From: Acinetobacter pollinis | Lineage (GTDB): Bacteria; Pseudomonadota; Gammaproteobacteria; Pseudomonadales; Moraxellaceae | DNA: 64,000 nt | Assembly: GCF_015627175.1 (NCBI RefSeq) | Contig: NZ_VTDQ01000004.1 | Location: 1 to 64,000 of the forward strand | Direction: 5' to 3' | Part shown: positions 27,847 to 40,088 of the stretch, in pieces | Numbering within the stretch: position 1 is the first letter of the stretch | How the letters are laid out: every line of letters begins with the position of its first letter | The notes under the pieces: model-generated | What the model saw: the letters and a program-made list of their open reading frames with translations, nothing else | Database searches by the model: none | Told to the model about the DNA's origin: nothing | Position numbers and translations under genes: made by a program

Positions 27847-29637
27847 ATGGCTGAAACGGAAATTGCTATGCCAGACGAATCAAGCAAAGTTGATTCACGC
27901 CCAGCATTTGCCATCATAGAAGAATTAAAATCCAAATTTGGAGAGAACTTCTATGTGCAACCGACGTTTGAAGATTTTCCAACGATTTGGGTTGAGCGTG
28001 CTCAAGTGCAAGACGTTCTTATGTTCTTGCGTACTATTTCACGTCCCTATGTCATGCTGTTCGATTTGTCGGCAGTAGACGAGCGTATGCGTCAACATCG
28101 TGAGGGACTCCCTGCCTCAGATTTTACAGTTTTTTATCATTTACTTTCGTTAGAGCGCAATGCAGATATTCGTATTAAAGTTGCTTTAAACGAAACCGAT
28201 TTGAAATTGCCTACAGCAACAAATATTTGGCCAAATGCCAACTGGTATGAGCGTGAAGCTTATGACATGTTCGGTATACATTTTGATGGTCATCCAATGT
28301 TACGTCGTATTTTGTTACCAACTTATTGGGAAGGGCATCCGTTACGTAAAGAATATTCTGCACGTGCAACGGAATACACGCCATATATGCAGAATCAGGC
28401 GAAGCAAGATTTTGAACAAGAGCATTTACGTTTTGTCCCAGAAGATTGGGGACTGAAACGTGGCAATGATGATGAAGACTTCATGTTCTTAAACTTGGGG
28501 CCAAACCATCCATCTGCGCATGGTGCATTTCGTATTATTTTGCAACTTGACGGTGAAGAAGTAAAAGATTGTGTACCTGACATTGGCTACCATCATCGTG
28601 GTGTGGAAAAAATGGCAGAGCGTCAAACATGGCACTCATTTATTCCATATACAGACCGTGTGGACTATTTGGGCGGTTGTGCACAAAATATGCCGTATGT
28701 GATGGGTGTGGAGAAACTTGCAGGTATTACTGTGCCTGATCGTGCGCAATGTATTCGTGTCATGATGTCTGAGCTATTTCGCATTAATAACCATCTATTG
28801 TTTATTGGTACAGCGATTCAAGATGCAGGGGGAATGACACCTGTATTTTATATGTTTGCCGATCGTCAAAAAATTTATGATGCAATCGAAGCAATTACAG
28901 GCTTTCGTATGCATCCTGCATGGTTCCGAATTGGCGGTACAGCACATGACTTGCCAAATAATTGGCAAAAGCTCATTCGTGACATCTTAGATTGGATGCC
29001 TAAACGTTTAGATGAGTATTACAAAGCAGCATTACGTAACTCGGTATTTATTGGACGTACCCGCAACGTCGCGCAATATAATGCAAAATCTGCCCTTGCA
29101 TGGGGTGTAACAGGGACAGGGTTACGCGCAACTGGCATTGACTTTGATGTACGTAAGTACCGTCCATATAGTGGTTATGAGAACTATGACTTCGATGTGC
29201 CTGTAGAGTATGAAGGCGATGCTTATGCACGTGTCATGGTGCATTTTCACGAAATCAGAGAGTCATTAAAAATTGTACAACAGTGCTTAGACAATATGCC
29301 ATCTGGTGCATATAAAGCGGATCATGCACTGGCAGTTCCTCCACCGAAAGATAAAACCTTACAAGATATTGAAACTCTAATTACCCACTTCTTAAGTGTG
29401 TCCTGGGGCCCTGTTATGCCTGCGGGCGAGTCTTCTGTGATGGCCGAAGTTGTGAAAGGAGCGAGTAATTATTATCTCACTTCAGATAAAGCAACCATGA
29501 GTTATCGCACACGTATTCGTACGCCAACATTCACGCATCTACAGCAAATTCCATCTGTCATTAATGGCAGTCTTGTTTCGGATTTAATCATTTACTTGGC
29601 AACCATTGATGTGGTTATGGCTGATGTGGATCGCTAG
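27847..29637 (+). CDS. nuoCD: NADH-quinone oxidoreductase fused subunit C/D
   Basis: A 596-residue fusion of NuoC (about 1-190) and NuoD (about 200-596), as in E. coli. The NuoC part has the signature [24 protein letters not shown] and HPLRKEY. The NuoD part begins with [19 protein letters not shown] and includes [14 protein letters not shown], which carries the quinone-contacting His, and ends at DVDR. Together with NuoB it forms the quinone-reducing site. AAGGAAG precedes the ATG. Confidence 0.96.
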   Translation: MAETEIAMPDESSKVDSRPAFAIIEELKSKFGENFYVQPTFEDFPTIWVERAQVQDVLMFLRTISRPYVMLFDLSAVDERMRQHREGLPASDFTVFYHLLSLERNADIRIKVALNETDLKLPTATNIWPNANWYEREAYDMFGIHFDGHPMLRRILLPTYWEGHPLRKEYSARATEYTPYMQNQAKQDFEQEHLRFVPEDWGLKRGNDDEDFMFLNLGPNHPSAHGAFRIILQLDGEEVKDCVPDIGYHHRGVEKMAERQTWHSFIPYTDRVDYLGGCAQNMPYVMGVEKLAGITVPDRAQCIRVMMSELFRINNHLLFIGTAIQDAGGMTPVFYMFADRQKIYDAIEAITGFRMHPAWFRIGGTAHDLPNNWQKLIRDILDWMPKRLDEYYKAALRNSVFIGRTRNVAQYNAKSALAWGVTGTGLRATGIDFDVRKYRPYSGYENYDFDVPVEYEGDAYARVMVHFHEIRESLKIVQQCLDNMPSGAYKADHALAVPPPKDKTLQDIETLITHFLSVSWGPVMPAGESSVMAEVVKGASNYYLTSDKATMSYRTRIRTPTFTHLQQIPSVINGSLVSDLIIYLATIDVVMADVDR

Positions 29638-29649
29638 GGGATAATACAG

Positions 29650-30159
29650 ATGATGATTTTAACTGATCGAAAACCACGTGTGAATGTTGAGGGAATTTTA
29701 ACGCAAGAAGAAATTCATGAGATTCAACATCATGTTGGGCATTACCCTTATCCACGTGCAGCATCTTTAGATGCACTTAAATGTGTACAACGTCGAAATG
29801 GGTGGGTAGATGATGCGCAGCTTAACGCGATTGCACAACTGCTGACTATCAGTACTGCTGACTTAGAAGGTGTAGCAACATTTTATAATCGTATTTACCG
29901 CCAACCTGTAGGTAAGCACGTTATTTTACTGTGTGACTCGATTGCTTGCTTTTTAATGGGTGCAGAAACTTTAGCTGAAGCATTTCAGCGTGAACTGGGT
30001 ATTCAGTTTGGACAAACTACAGCAGACAATCGTTTTACTTTATTGCCAATTTGCTGTTTAGGAAACTGTGACAAAGGGCCAACACTCATGATTGATGAAG
30101 ACACACATGGGTTAGTAGATGTTGCCTCAGTCAAACAATTGTTGGAGAAGTATGTATGA
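29650..30159 (+). CDS. nuoE: NADH-quinone oxidoreductase subunit E
   Basis: A 169-residue thioredoxin-like subunit holding the [2Fe-2S] cluster N1a. The ligands are in [11 protein letters not shown] (C-x4-C) and [15 protein letters not shown] (C-x3-C). The N-terminal helix part with [14 protein letters not shown] is typical. Two ATGs in a row open the gene. It overlaps nuoF by 4 bases (ATGA), so the two dehydrogenase subunits are probably translated in step. Confidence 0.95.
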   Translation: MMILTDRKPRVNVEGILTQEEIHEIQHHVGHYPYPRAASLDALKCVQRRNGWVDDAQLNAIAQLLTISTADLEGVATFYNRIYRQPVGKHVILLCDSIACFLMGAETLAEAFQRELGIQFGQTTADNRFTLLPICCLGNCDKGPTLMIDEDTHGLVDVASVKQLLEKYV

Positions 30160-31490
30160 ATACGACACCAAAACCAATTTACGGCGATGGCAATCCTGAA
30201 ACACATCCTTTAACTTGGCGTTTAAGCCAGCAAGAATATGTTCATTTGCTTGACGACTATGAGCGTCTAGAGGGTTATGCAGGGTTTAAAAAAGCAATTA
30301 CTATGCAACCTGCAGAAGTATTAGATGTGATTAAAGCTGCGACAGTAAAAGGTCGTGGTGGTGCAGGTTTCCCAGCAGGCATTAAGTGGTCGTTAATGGC
30401 ACCCAATGATCAGAGTGGGCCACGTTATTTAATTTGCAATGCCGATGAGATGGAACCGGGGACGTTTAAAGACCGTTTGCTCATGGAAAAGCTACCGCAT
30501 CAACTTATTGAGGGGATGCTTATAGCAGGTTATACGCTTGAAGCAACGCATGGTTATATCTTTATTCGTGGTGAATATATTGAGGCTGCGCAATATCTAA
30601 ATCATGCACTTGATCAAATTCGTGCCAAGGGGTATTTGGGTGAAAATATCTTAGACACCGGTTGGAATTTTGAGCTTCATGTGCATACAGGCGCAGGGCG
30701 TTATATCTGCGGTGAAGAAACTGCGCTTATTAATTCGTTAGAAGGTCGCCGAGCGAACCCACGTACAAAACCACCGTTTCCACAAGTTGCAGGTGCATGG
30801 GGTCGTCCAACAATTGTGAATAATGTTGAAACATACAACAACTTGCCTGCAATTTTGCTACGTGGTGCGGAGTGGTATGTTGGCTTATCGGCAGGAAAGT
30901 CTAAAGATCCCGGTACAAAAATTTATGGTGCTTCTGGAAAAGTAAATTTTCCGGGACTTTGGGAACTTCCTTTTGGTACAACGGCGCGCGAAGTCATTGA
31001 AGAGCATGCAGGTGGTATGCGTGAAGGCTTAACCTTAAAAGCATGGTTGCCGGGTGGTGCTTCAACCGACTTTTTAACGCCTGACCATTTAGATATCCCA
31101 ATGGATTCAGACAGCATTATGAAAGCAGGCTCGCGTTTAGGCACATGCTTACTCATGGTGTTTGATGAGCAACAATGTATGGTTGCTGCAACACGTAATT
31201 TAGAAGAGTTTTTTGCAAGAGAGTCTTGCGGTTGGTGTACGCCTTGTCGTGATGGTTTGCCTTGGAGTGTAAAAGCATTACGTGCAATTGAAGCAGGTGA
31301 TGGGAAGATGATGGATATTCAGCATCTCCAAGAGCTCACGAAAAAACTATGGATTGGTAAAACGTTCTGTGCCCATGCACCGGGTGCAATGGAACCGTTA
31401 CAAAGCGCATTAAAATATTGGCGTGGTGAGTTTGAAGCAAAAGTGACGGATCGTCCTGTTGTTCAAACCACACATGCTGAACAAGCTTAA
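30156..31490 (+). CDS. nuoF: NADH-quinone oxidoreductase subunit F (NADH-binding)
   Basis: A 444-residue subunit that binds NADH and FMN and cluster N3. The glycine-rich NADH/FMN region is [15 protein letters not shown], followed by [13 protein letters not shown] and [12 protein letters not shown]-like [17 protein letters not shown]. The [4Fe-4S] ligands are [12 protein letters not shown] and the later Cys in [10 protein letters not shown]. This is the entry point of electrons into complex I. Confidence 0.96.
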   Translation: MNTTPKPIYGDGNPETHPLTWRLSQQEYVHLLDDYERLEGYAGFKKAITMQPAEVLDVIKAATVKGRGGAGFPAGIKWSLMAPNDQSGPRYLICNADEMEPGTFKDRLLMEKLPHQLIEGMLIAGYTLEATHGYIFIRGEYIEAAQYLNHALDQIRAKGYLGENILDTGWNFELHVHTGAGRYICGEETALINSLEGRRANPRTKPPFPQVAGAWGRPTIVNNVETYNNLPAILLRGAEWYVGLSAGKSKDPGTKIYGASGKVNFPGLWELPFGTTAREVIEEHAGGMREGLTLKAWLPGGASTDFLTPDHLDIPMDSDSIMKAGSRLGTCLLMVFDEQQCMVAATRNLEEFFARESCGWCTPCRDGLPWSVKALRAIEAGDGKMMDIQHLQELTKKLWIGKTFCAHAPGAMEPLQSALKYWRGEFEAKVTDRPVVQTTHAEQA

Positions 31491-31501
31491 GGAATTCGAC
31501 T

Positions 31502-34192
31502 ATGGCTACAATACATGTCGATGGAAAACAGTATGAGGTCAATGGGTCAGAGAACCTATTGCAAGCATGTTTATCTTTAGGAATAGACATCCCGTATTTT
31601 TGTTGGCATCCATCTTTAGGTTCCGTGGGTTCTTGTCGTCAATGTGCTGTGAAGCAATATGCAAACCCAGAGGATACACGCGGGCGTTTGGTCATGTCAT
31701 GTATGACACCTGCGTCTGACAATACATTTATTTCAATTGAAGATAAAGAAGCTACCGACTTTCGTGAGTCTGTGGTTGAGTTTTTAATGACAAACCATCC
31801 ACATGACTGTCCTGTCTGTGAAGAAGGTGGTCACTGTCATTTACAAGATATGACAGTGATGACGGGGCATGATCGCCGTCGTTATCGTTTTACTAAACGT
31901 ACTCATTACAACCAAGAGTTGGGTTCATTTATTGCACATGAGATGAACCGTTGTATCGCATGTTATCGTTGTGTGCGTTATTACAAAGACTATGCAGGTG
32001 GTACAGATTTTGGTGTGTATGCCAATGCATCTCGTGTGTATTTTGGACGTCCTGAGTCAGGTGCGCTTGAAAGTGAGTTTTCAGGTAATTTAACTGAAGT
32101 ATGTCCAACGGGTGTATTTACCGATAAAACACATTCTGCACGTTATAACCGTAAGTGGGACATGCAGTATGCACCAAGTGTTTGTCATGGTTGCTCATCG
32201 GGTTGTAATATTTCTCCGGGCGAACGTTATGGTGAATTACGCCGTATAGAAAATCGTTTCAATGGTGAAGTCAATCAATATTTCCTCTGTGATAAAGGTC
32301 GTTTTGGTGCAGGCTATGTCAATTTAGACAGTCGTCCTCGTCAGCCACAATTTAGAAATAAACATGAAGTTTCTAGCATTTCAGTAGATGAAGCGCTTGA
32401 TGCAGTGATTGCAACGTTGAAAGGTAAAAAAGTACTCGGCATTGGTTCACCGCGTGCGAGCTTAGAGTCTAACTTTACACTGCGTGAATTGGTGGGTACA
32501 TCATCTTACTCGACAGGAATGAGCCAAAAAGAGCAATCTCTTGTAGAGTTGGCTGTTTCTATTTTACAAAGTGAAGGAATTCATAACCCGAACTTACGTG
32601 AAATTGAAAGCTATGATGCAGTTGTCATTTTGGGTGAAGACCTAACACAAACTGCACCACGTATGGCACTTTCGGTACGTCAAGCGGCAAAAAATAAAGC
32701 CAAAGAAATGGCTGCAAAAACACGTACACCTGCATGGCTTGCAGAACCTGTTTTGCGTATTGGTCAAGATGAGAAATCTCCAATTTATATTTTGGCAGCA
32801 ACACAAACACGCCTTGCCGATGTAGCAACGGCTGAAGTTGTCGCATCGCCAAATGATATCGCGCGTTTAGGTTTTGGTATTGCATCTGTGCTAAAAGGTG
32901 AGCATGTTGTTGGTCTAGATGATGATGCTAAAGCGTTTGCTGAAAGTATTGCTGATACGCTAAAAATAGCAAAAAAACCGCTTATTATTGCAGGGACAAG
33001 TTTACAAGATGCCTCAATTATGGAAGCAGCGGCTGAGCTTGTACAAGCCTTAGGTGATAATGCAGGTTTGAGTTTGGTTGTACCTGAAGTGAACTCGATG
33101 GGTGTGGCACTGTTAGATGGTTTAAGTCTCGAACAAGCGCTTAGTCAGTCCTACGATGCATTGGTTATTGTTGAAAATGACTTATATAGACATTTACCAA
33201 ATGCACAAGTTCAAGCGGCTTTTGAGAAAGCTGAACAAATTATTGTGCTCGATCATAGTGAAACGGCAACACTTCAACAGGCCAATATTGTGCTTTCTGC
33301 AGCGAGCTTTGCAGAGGGTGATGGTACGGTTGTTAGTCAAGAAGGGCGTGCACAACGTTTTTATCAAGTCTATGATCCGAGTTACTACAAACCTGAATAT
33401 GCGATTAAAGAATCTTGGCGTTGGTTGCATGCAATTCAAACGGGATTGCGTGGTCAGTCAGTATCATGGACTGTATTGGATGATGTAATTGAACATATTG
33501 TGAAACAAGTGCCAACGCTTGAAGCAATTCAAGATGTTGCACCAAATGCAGGTTATCGTGTTCATGGTTTAAAAGTAGCACGTGAACCAAGACGTTACTC
33601 AGGTCGTACTGCTATGCGTGCACCAATTTCGGTACATGAGCCAAAACAGCCTGTAGATTTAGACTCTGCACTTACATTCTCTATGGAAGGTTATGTAGGG
33701 CCACAAGATGCATCATCACTTGTGCCATTTGCATGGGCACCGGGTTGGAACTCTCCGCAATCTTGGAATAAATATCAGGATGAAGTGGGTGGCCATCTTA
33801 AAGGGGGCGATTCAGGTATTCGACTTTTCGATCTTTTGCCAAAACGTCCTGCACGCCACTATGTAACACCAGTCGCGACCAGTCAACGTACAGACAGCTT
33901 CCATCTTATTCCAATGCATCATATTTTTGCATCAGGCGAATTCAGTATTAAAACACCTGCCATGCAGTCACGTATTCCAGAGGCAACGTTTGCCTTGGGT
34001 GAGCACGATGCAAAACGGTTAAATATTCAAGATGGACAGCAAGTTACGATTCAAGTCGGTGAAAGCCGTATTTGTTTGCCTGTGCATGTCATTGACTATT
34101 TGCCTGAAGGATATATTGGTTATCCAATTGGTCAAGCACCGGCAGTTTCTTGGGCAGAGCCTGTGGCACTTTCGTTGGGAGCACACGCATGA
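31502..34192 (+). CDS. nuoG: NADH-quinone oxidoreductase subunit G
   Basis: An 896-residue subunit with an N-terminal ferredoxin-like [2Fe-2S] domain ([19 protein letters not shown]), the His-ligated cluster region ([17 protein letters not shown]), a [4Fe-4S] site ([13 protein letters not shown]), and the distal N7 site (CHGCSSGCN). The rest is a molybdopterin-oxidoreductase fold without cofactor residues. N7 is found in E. coli and relatives but not in mitochondria. It overlaps nuoH by 4 bases. Confidence 0.95.
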   Translation: MATIHVDGKQYEVNGSENLLQACLSLGIDIPYFCWHPSLGSVGSCRQCAVKQYANPEDTRGRLVMSCMTPASDNTFISIEDKEATDFRESVVEFLMTNHPHDCPVCEEGGHCHLQDMTVMTGHDRRRYRFTKRTHYNQELGSFIAHEMNRCIACYRCVRYYKDYAGGTDFGVYANASRVYFGRPESGALESEFSGNLTEVCPTGVFTDKTHSARYNRKWDMQYAPSVCHGCSSGCNISPGERYGELRRIENRFNGEVNQYFLCDKGRFGAGYVNLDSRPRQPQFRNKHEVSSISVDEALDAVIATLKGKKVLGIGSPRASLESNFTLRELVGTSSYSTGMSQKEQSLVELAVSILQSEGIHNPNLREIESYDAVVILGEDLTQTAPRMALSVRQAAKNKAKEMAAKTRTPAWLAEPVLRIGQDEKSPIYILAATQTRLADVATAEVVASPNDIARLGFGIASVLKGEHVVGLDDDAKAFAESIADTLKIAKKPLIIAGTSLQDASIMEAAAELVQALGDNAGLSLVVPEVNSMGVALLDGLSLEQALSQSYDALVIVENDLYRHLPNAQVQAAFEKAEQIIVLDHSETATLQQANIVLSAASFAEGDGTVVSQEGRAQRFYQVYDPSYYKPEYAIKESWRWLHAIQTGLRGQSVSWTVLDDVIEHIVKQVPTLEAIQDVAPNAGYRVHGLKVAREPRRYSGRTAMRAPISVHEPKQPVDLDSALTFSMEGYVGPQDASSLVPFAWAPGWNSPQSWNKYQDEVGGHLKGGDSGIRLFDLLPKRPARHYVTPVATSQRTDSFHLIPMHHIFASGEFSIKTPAMQSRIPEATFALGEHDAKRLNIQDGQQVTIQVGESRICLPVHVIDYLPEGYIGYPIGQAPAVSWAEPVALSLGAHA

Positions 34193-35205
34193 ACGAAACT
34201 TTACGTGTACTTCCGCAGTGGGCAACAGACTGGCCTGTTGCATACAGTGTCATTCAAGCGATTATTATTTTATTGGTTGTGGTGGTTTGTGCGGCTTTAA
34301 TGTCGTTTATTGAGCGCCGTTTGCTTGCGTTGTGGCAAGACCGTTATGGGCCAAACCGTGTTGGGCCTTTTGGTTCTCTACAAATTGTGGCAGACATGCT
34401 CAAGATTATGTTCAAGGAAGATTGGACACCCAAATTTGTAGATAAATTGACGTTTCGACTCGCACCTGCGGTGGCAATGGCAACAGCTGTTTTATCATTT
34501 ATGATTATTCCAATCAGTCCTTATTTAGGGGCGGCCGATATGAATATTGGTTTGCTCTTTTTTATGGGCATGGCAGGAATAGCAGTCTATGCAGTACTGT
34601 TTGGTGGTTGGTCATCAAACAATAAATATGCACTATTAGGTGCACTGCGCTCATCGGCGCAAACCATCTCTTACGAAGTGTTTTTAGGTATTTCTTTAAT
34701 GGGTGTGGTTGCGATTGCAGGCTCATTTAATTTAAGAGATATCGTCGAGTCACAGCGCGATATGTGGAACATTATTCCACAGTTCATTGGTTTTATGGTG
34801 TTTGTGGTGGCAGGTGTGGCAGTAACGCACCGTCATCCATTTGACCAACCTGAAGCAGAACAAGAGCTTTCCGAAGGCTACCATGTTGAATATGGTGGCA
34901 TGAAGTGGGGCATGTTCTTCGTTGCCGAATACGTCAATATTATTGTGATATCAGCATTAATTGTGACGCTGTTTTTTGGTGGTTGGTTAGCGCCATTTAA
35001 TCTTGATATACCGTTTATTCCAGCAGCGTTTTGGTTCATTCTCAAAACAGCATTTTTTGTCATGATGTTTATTCTTGCGCGCGGTTCATTGATGCGCCCA
35101 CGCTATGACCAAGTCATGAATTTTGGCTGGAAAGTCTGTTTGCCACTTGCACTCGTTAACCTTTTGGTGACAGGTGCTGTCATTCTACTTAGACATTCAG
35201 CCTAA
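34189..35205 (+). CDS. nuoH: NADH-quinone oxidoreductase subunit H
   Basis: A 338-residue membrane subunit that lines the quinone chamber and links both arms of complex I. The motif [21 protein letters not shown] and the acidic loop [20 protein letters not shown] are diagnostic, with eight or so membrane helices. I start it at the ATG overlapping the nuoG stop (34189); a longer frame from 34150 would only add nuoG-overlapping residues. Confidence 0.95.
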   Translation: MNETLRVLPQWATDWPVAYSVIQAIIILLVVVVCAALMSFIERRLLALWQDRYGPNRVGPFGSLQIVADMLKIMFKEDWTPKFVDKLTFRLAPAVAMATAVLSFMIIPISPYLGAADMNIGLLFFMGMAGIAVYAVLFGGWSSNNKYALLGALRSSAQTISYEVFLGISLMGVVAIAGSFNLRDIVESQRDMWNIIPQFIGFMVFVVAGVAVTHRHPFDQPEAEQELSEGYHVEYGGMKWGMFFVAEYVNIIVISALIVTLFFGGWLAPFNLDIPFIPAAFWFILKTAFFVMMFILARGSLMRPRYDQVMNFGWKVCLPLALVNLLVTGAVILLRHSA

Positions 35206-35225
35206 AACAGCAGGGAGAGCATTTA

Positions 35226-35768
35226 ATGATTAAAATTCTAGCTGGTGTTGGCTCAATCGTGCGTTCGTTGTGGATGGTGTTTAGCCATGCAACCCGTAAG
35301 CGTGACACCATTTTATACCCAGACGTACCTGCAGAAGACATTGTTCCTCCGCGTTATCGTGGTCGTATTGTTTTGACTCGTGACCCCGATGGAGAGGAGC
35401 GCTGTGTAGCATGTAACCTCTGTGCGGTGGCATGTCCTGTCGGATGTATTTCATTACAAAAAGCAGAGAAAGAAGATGGACGTTGGTATCCTGAATTTTT
35501 CCGAATAAATTTTTCACGTTGTATTTTTTGTGGGATGTGTGAAGAAGCATGTCCAACCACGGCAATTCAGCTCACACCCGATTTCGAATTGGGTGAGTAT
35601 GTACGCCAAGACTTGGTTTATGAAAAAGAAAATTTACTGATTTCAGGGCCGGGCAAATACCCAGATTATAATTTTTATCGTGTAACAGGAATGGCGGTTG
35701 CAGGTAAAGATAAGGGTGAAGCACAAAAAGAATCGAAACCTGTAGATGTACGGAGTTTATTACCATGA
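35226..35768 (+). CDS. nuoI: NADH-quinone oxidoreductase subunit I
   Basis: A 180-residue ferredoxin-like subunit with two [4Fe-4S] clusters, N6a and N6b. Ligand sets are [15 protein letters not shown] and [17 protein letters not shown], both complete. They pass electrons from NuoG to NuoB. GGGAGAGC precedes the ATG. The stop overlaps the nuoJ start by 4 bases. Confidence 0.96.
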   Translation: MIKILAGVGSIVRSLWMVFSHATRKRDTILYPDVPAEDIVPPRYRGRIVLTRDPDGEERCVACNLCAVACPVGCISLQKAEKEDGRWYPEFFRINFSRCIFCGMCEEACPTTAIQLTPDFELGEYVRQDLVYEKENLLISGPGKYPDYNFYRVTGMAVAGKDKGEAQKESKPVDVRSLLP

Positions 35769-36292
35769 TTTGGCCATTTTATTTGATGGCTATCGTGGCC
35801 ATTGTTTCAACCATTCGGGTTGTTACGAATACGAACCCTGTACATGCTTTGCTTTGTCTGATTGTTTCTCTGCTTGCCGTTGCAGGTATTTTCATGACAG
35901 TCGGTGCGCCGTTTGCAGGTGCTCTTGAAGTGATCGTGTATGCAGGCGCAATTATGGTGCTTTTTGTCTTTGTGGTGATGATGCTGAATCTTGGACAGCA
36001 TACCATGGAGCAAGAAAGAAAATGGTTGAGCTCCGATACATGGGCCATTCCTGCGTTAATGAGTTTTTTACTCGGTTTAACATTGGTGTGGATGCTTGGC
36101 AGTGATTACAACACAAAAAATGCTGTACTGGGTACAAGTTTAATCAGTGCTCAAGATGTAGGAAAAACACTGTTTACACAATATGTCTTACTGGTAGAAA
36201 TTGCTGCAATGTTGCTATTGGCTGCATTGGTTGCTGCGTTTCATCTAGGTAAACGTGAACCAACTGAAGAACAGGAGCAAAGTAATGGGTAA
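35765..36292 (+). CDS. nuoJ: NADH-quinone oxidoreductase subunit J
   Basis: A 175-residue membrane subunit with five predicted helices; the conserved [20 protein letters not shown] helix (third) contains the pi-bulge glycine used in proton coupling. It overlaps nuoI by 4 and nuoK by 8 bases. Confidence 0.94.
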   Translation: MIWPFYLMAIVAIVSTIRVVTNTNPVHALLCLIVSLLAVAGIFMTVGAPFAGALEVIVYAGAIMVLFVFVVMMLNLGQHTMEQERKWLSSDTWAIPALMSFLLGLTLVWMLGSDYNTKNAVLGTSLISAQDVGKTLFTQYVLLVEIAAMLLLAALVAAFHLGKREPTEEQEQSNG

Positions 36293-36593
36293 TATTCCTT
36301 TAGAACATGGCCTGATCGTTGCGACTATTCTTTTTGCATTAGGCTTTTATGGCGTGATGGTTCGCCGTAACTTCTTATTCATTTTGATGAGCTTAGAAAT
36401 CATGATGAATGCTGCTGCTTTGGCCTTTGTTTTGGCAGGCAGTGTGTGGGGACAAGCAGATGGACAAGTCATGTTCATTTTTATACTGACGCTTGCTGCG
36501 GCAGAGGCATGTATTGGATTGGCACTTGTGCTTCAGTTCTATCACAGATTCCATCATTTAGATGTGGATGCAGCCAGTGAGATGCGCGGATGA
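36285..36593 (+). CDS. nuoK: NADH-quinone oxidoreductase subunit K
   Basis: A 102-residue, three-helix membrane subunit of the antiporter-like arm. It holds the two buried glutamates of the family: [11 protein letters not shown] and [13 protein letters not shown] use the ATG at 36285 with AGGAG about 8 bases upstream, giving the standard family length; a GTG at 36255 would add ten hydrophilic residues from nuoJ overlap. It overlaps nuoL by 4 bases. Confidence 0.95.
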   Translation: MGNIPLEHGLIVATILFALGFYGVMVRRNFLFILMSLEIMMNAAALAFVLAGSVWGQADGQVMFIFILTLAAAEACIGLALVLQFYHRFHHLDVDAASEMRG

Positions 36594-38485
36594 ATTTTCT
36601 ATTTTTAACAGTACTATTTCCGCTCATTGGTTTTATTTTATTGTCCATTGGGCGTGACAAGCTCTCAGAAAATATAGCTGCAATTATTGGTGTAGGTTCA
36701 GTTGGTTTATCCGCTTTATTTGCTGCGATTGCGGGCATCAGTTTTGTAGGTAGTGGTCAACCTGTTTTTGTTCAGCATTTATGGACATGGTTCGATGTCA
36801 ATGGATTTGCACCGGGCATTAACTTGCAGCTTGATGGCTTATCGTTACTTATGATGGGAATGATTACAGGTGTAGGTTTTCTCATTCATATCTTTGCATC
36901 ATGGTATATGAGAGGCGATGAAGGCTACGCCCGTTTCTTCTCATATTTTAACCTGTTTGTTGCAAGCATGTTGGTATTGGTACTTGCAGATAATTTAGCG
37001 CTTTTATTCCTTGGTTGGGAGGGCGTGGGGTTATGCTCGTATCTACTTATTGGTTTTTACTATGCTAACCCTTCTAATGGGTGGGCTGCCATTAAAGCAT
37101 TTACCGTAACACGTGTCGGTGATGTGTTTTTATTAATCGCACTCTTTTTGTTGTATCAACAATTTGGCACATTGCATATTCAAACGATTGTAACGCATGC
37201 GTATGAAGTGTTTGCAGGTCAGCATAATTTAGCTTTTTGGACAGCACTCATGTTGTTCTTAGGTGCTGCAGGTAAATCTGCACAAATTCCACTGCAAACA
37301 TGGCTTGCAGATGCAATGGCAGGGCCAACGCCAGTTTCGGCGTTAATTCACGCTGCAACAATGGTAACAGCAGGGGTTTATCTCACTTGCCGTACACATA
37401 CAGTATTTGAAATGGCACCTGAAGTGTTGCAGTTTATTTCTGTGACAGGTGCAGTCACTTTATTGGTTGCGGGCTTTGCTGCACTGGTACAAACAGACAT
37501 TAAACGTATTTTGGCCTATTCGACCATGAGTCAGTTGGGCTATATGTTTATGGCTGTGGGTGCAGAAGCATATCAAGCAGGTTTATTTCATATGCTTGCC
37601 CATGCGTTCTTTAAAGCATTGTTATTCTTATCTTCAGGTGCGGTCATTTTAGCTTGTCACCACGAGCAAAACATTTTTAAAATGGGTGGTTTGTGGAAGA
37701 AGATTCCATTTGTATTTGCATGTTTTGTAATTGGTGGCGGTGCACTTGCTGCAATTCCATTTATTACGGTTGGTTTCTTCTCTAAAGATGCCATTTTAGG
37801 TGCAGTGTATGCACATGGTATGTTAAGCAATTTGCCTTTATACAATACATTGTATTGGGTAGGTGTTGCAGGTGCATTCTTAACCTCCATTTATACGTTC
37901 CGTCTAATTTGGATTGTATTTTTTGGCAAAGAAAAAACCCATGCACATGCAATCCAAGGTGTGACATATTGGGCGCCGTTATCTATTTTATTTGTACTGT
38001 CTACGTTTGTTGGTGGCTTTTTAAAAACACCTGTTGCAAATCTATTAACGTCTGCAAGTATTCCTCAATTTTTAATGCCAGAACAGGTTGAAAGCGCTGT
38101 TCAGTCTGCTGAGCACACCGCTGTGATTATTGCCTTAATTGGCTTGGCAGTGGGTGTCGGTTTATTTGTATTTGCGTATGGTGCTGTCAAATCATTTGCT
38201 AAAACTTGGTTCGGTGCAGGTCTTGTACATATCTTAGAAAATGCATTTGGTTTCGATGCGTTATACAACATTGTATTTGTGAAGCCATATTTGTTATTCG
38301 CCAAACTATTTGGACATGACCCAATTGATCGTTTATGGCTCGTGTTGCCTGCAATTGTAAAAGCAGGGAGTGGTTTTACAAGTTCACGTCAAACAGGATC
38401 GTTGCGTGAATATGCATCTAGTATGTCATTCGGTGTGGTCGTTTTATTAATGATCTTAATTGCCGTACAGATTGTGGGGAAATAA
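36590..38485 (+). CDS. nuoL: NADH-quinone oxidoreductase subunit L
   Basis: A 631-residue antiporter-like proton-pumping subunit at the distal end of complex I. Conserved sites are the helix with [16 protein letters not shown] (proton-channel Glu), [23 protein letters not shown] (channel Lys and helix break) and [13 protein letters not shown]. The C-terminal amphipathic lateral helix is present. The stop is immediately followed by nuoM. Confidence 0.95.
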   Translation: MNFLFLTVLFPLIGFILLSIGRDKLSENIAAIIGVGSVGLSALFAAIAGISFVGSGQPVFVQHLWTWFDVNGFAPGINLQLDGLSLLMMGMITGVGFLIHIFASWYMRGDEGYARFFSYFNLFVASMLVLVLADNLALLFLGWEGVGLCSYLLIGFYYANPSNGWAAIKAFTVTRVGDVFLLIALFLLYQQFGTLHIQTIVTHAYEVFAGQHNLAFWTALMLFLGAAGKSAQIPLQTWLADAMAGPTPVSALIHAATMVTAGVYLTCRTHTVFEMAPEVLQFISVTGAVTLLVAGFAALVQTDIKRILAYSTMSQLGYMFMAVGAEAYQAGLFHMLAHAFFKALLFLSSGAVILACHHEQNIFKMGGLWKKIPFVFACFVIGGGALAAIPFITVGFFSKDAILGAVYAHGMLSNLPLYNTLYWVGVAGAFLTSIYTFRLIWIVFFGKEKTHAHAIQGVTYWAPLSILFVLSTFVGGFLKTPVANLLTSASIPQFLMPEQVESAVQSAEHTAVIIALIGLAVGVGLFVFAYGAVKSFAKTWFGAGLVHILENAFGFDALYNIVFVKPYLLFAKLFGHDPIDRLWLVLPAIVKAGSGFTSSRQTGSLREYASSMSFGVVVLLMILIAVQIVGK

Positions 38486-38486
38486 A

Positions 38487-40088
38487 ATGGAAAACAATTT
38501 AATTTTACCCGCACTAATTCTTGTACCTTTTGTAGCAGGTTTTTTGTGTTGGTGTGTCGATAAGGTCGATCAGCATCTACCACGTTGGATTGCTATGATT
38601 GGGATGGTACTTACTTTTGTATTGACGTTATTGTTATGGAGTCAAGGCAATTACCATTTTCAATTGGGTTCAGTACAGCCTACCTTTGCTTCTGAATTTC
38701 AACTTCCATGGATTACCAGTCTAGGTATTAGTATTCATTTGGCTGTCGATGGCTTATCTTTAATGATGGTTGGATTGACTGCACTGTTAGGTATTTTGGC
38801 TGTCGGATGTTCTTGGGGGGAAATTCAAAAGAATGTAGGATTCTTTCACTTAAATCTGTTATGGAGTTTAGGTGGGGTAATAGGTGTATTTCTTGCCATC
38901 GACCTATTCTTATTTTTCTTCTTTTGGGAAATGATGCTTGTTCCAATTTATTTCCTCATTGCATTATGGGGACATAAAGGAGAGAAAGGGAAGTCACGTG
39001 TATATGCTGCAACAAAGTTCTTTATTTATACCCAAGTTTGCGGACTCATTATGCTTATTGGGATTTTAGGGCTTGTTGTTTGGGGTTATATCTTAACCAA
39101 TGGCATGGTGAGTTTCGATTATAGTTTCCTCATGCAAGTTGCACATAACATACCACCAGAGTTCGCTTTTGGTTTTATGTTGTGTCTATTTATTGGCTTT
39201 GCTGTGAAACTACCAGTATTTCCTTTACATGGTTGGTTGCCTGATGCTCATGCTCAAGCACCAACGGCAGGTTCTGTAGATTTGGCCGGTATTCTCATTA
39301 AAACCGCAGCGTATGGTCTTTTACGCTTCGTTATTCCATTTTTTCCAACAGCATCGGCACAATTTGCCGATACCGCAATTGTATTTGGTTTAATTGGTGT
39401 TTTTTACGGTGCATGGTGTGCTTACCAACAAACCGATATGAAACGTTTGTTGGCATACACCTCAATCTCACACATGGGCTTTGTTATTCTTGCAGTCTAT
39501 GCAGGAAGTGTTTTAAGTTATCAAGGTCTTATGATCATGATGTTGGCACATGGTTTATCGTCTGCGGCACTATTTATTATGTGTGGTCAAATTTACGAAC
39601 GTCTACACACACGTGATTTACGTTTGATGGGCGGTATGCGCGGTCAATTCCGTTATTTACCATTCTTCCTCATGTTCTTTGTGGCTGCATTGGTTGGTAT
39701 TCCAGGATTAGGTAACTTTATTGGTGAGTTCCTTATTCTCATGGGTGCTTATGCAAAGTTTCCAAAGTTTACGATTATTGCAGCAGTCAGCCTTGTCTTT
39801 GCGGGCTTATATGGTCTGATTCTTATTCATAAAACTTTATTCGGTAAACCGAATGAAGCACAGCAAAAACATTATCCTCATCCACTGAAAGATTTAAGTG
39901 TACGCGAGATAAGCTTACTCATGATTTGTGTGGTTGGATTAGTATGGTTGGGATTATTTCCACAAACATTCTTAGATATTTCAAACTCTACAATGCATTG
40001 GTTAGCCAATAGTTATATTCCTGTGCACAACAGCGTTGAAGTCATGCAACAGGCAGCGACCCAACTTGACCATGTGGAGGTCCAATAA
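38487..40088 (+). CDS. nuoM: NADH-quinone oxidoreductase subunit M
   Basis: A 533-residue antiporter-like subunit. The channel Glu is in FFFWEMMLVPIYFLIALWG and the Lys in KLPVFPLHGWLPDAHAQAP. I take the ATG at 38487 one base after the nuoL stop, with GGGG upstream; a frame starting at 38460 would overlap nuoL and extend the N-terminus by nine residues. It overlaps nuoN by one base. Confidence 0.95.
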   Translation: MENNLILPALILVPFVAGFLCWCVDKVDQHLPRWIAMIGMVLTFVLTLLLWSQGNYHFQLGSVQPTFASEFQLPWITSLGISIHLAVDGLSLMMVGLTALLGILAVGCSWGEIQKNVGFFHLNLLWSLGGVIGVFLAIDLFLFFFFWEMMLVPIYFLIALWGHKGEKGKSRVYAATKFFIYTQVCGLIMLIGILGLVVWGYILTNGMVSFDYSFLMQVAHNIPPEFAFGFMLCLFIGFAVKLPVFPLHGWLPDAHAQAPTAGSVDLAGILIKTAAYGLLRFVIPFFPTASAQFADTAIVFGLIGVFYGAWCAYQQTDMKRLLAYTSISHMGFVILAVYAGSVLSYQGLMIMMLAHGLSSAALFIMCGQIYERLHTRDLRLMGGMRGQFRYLPFFLMFFVAALVGIPGLGNFIGEFLILMGAYAKFPKFTIIAAVSLVFAGLYGLILIHKTLFGKPNEAQQKHYPHPLKDLSVREISLLMICVVGLVWLGLFPQTFLDISNSTMHWLANSYIPVHNSVEVMQQAATQLDHVEVQ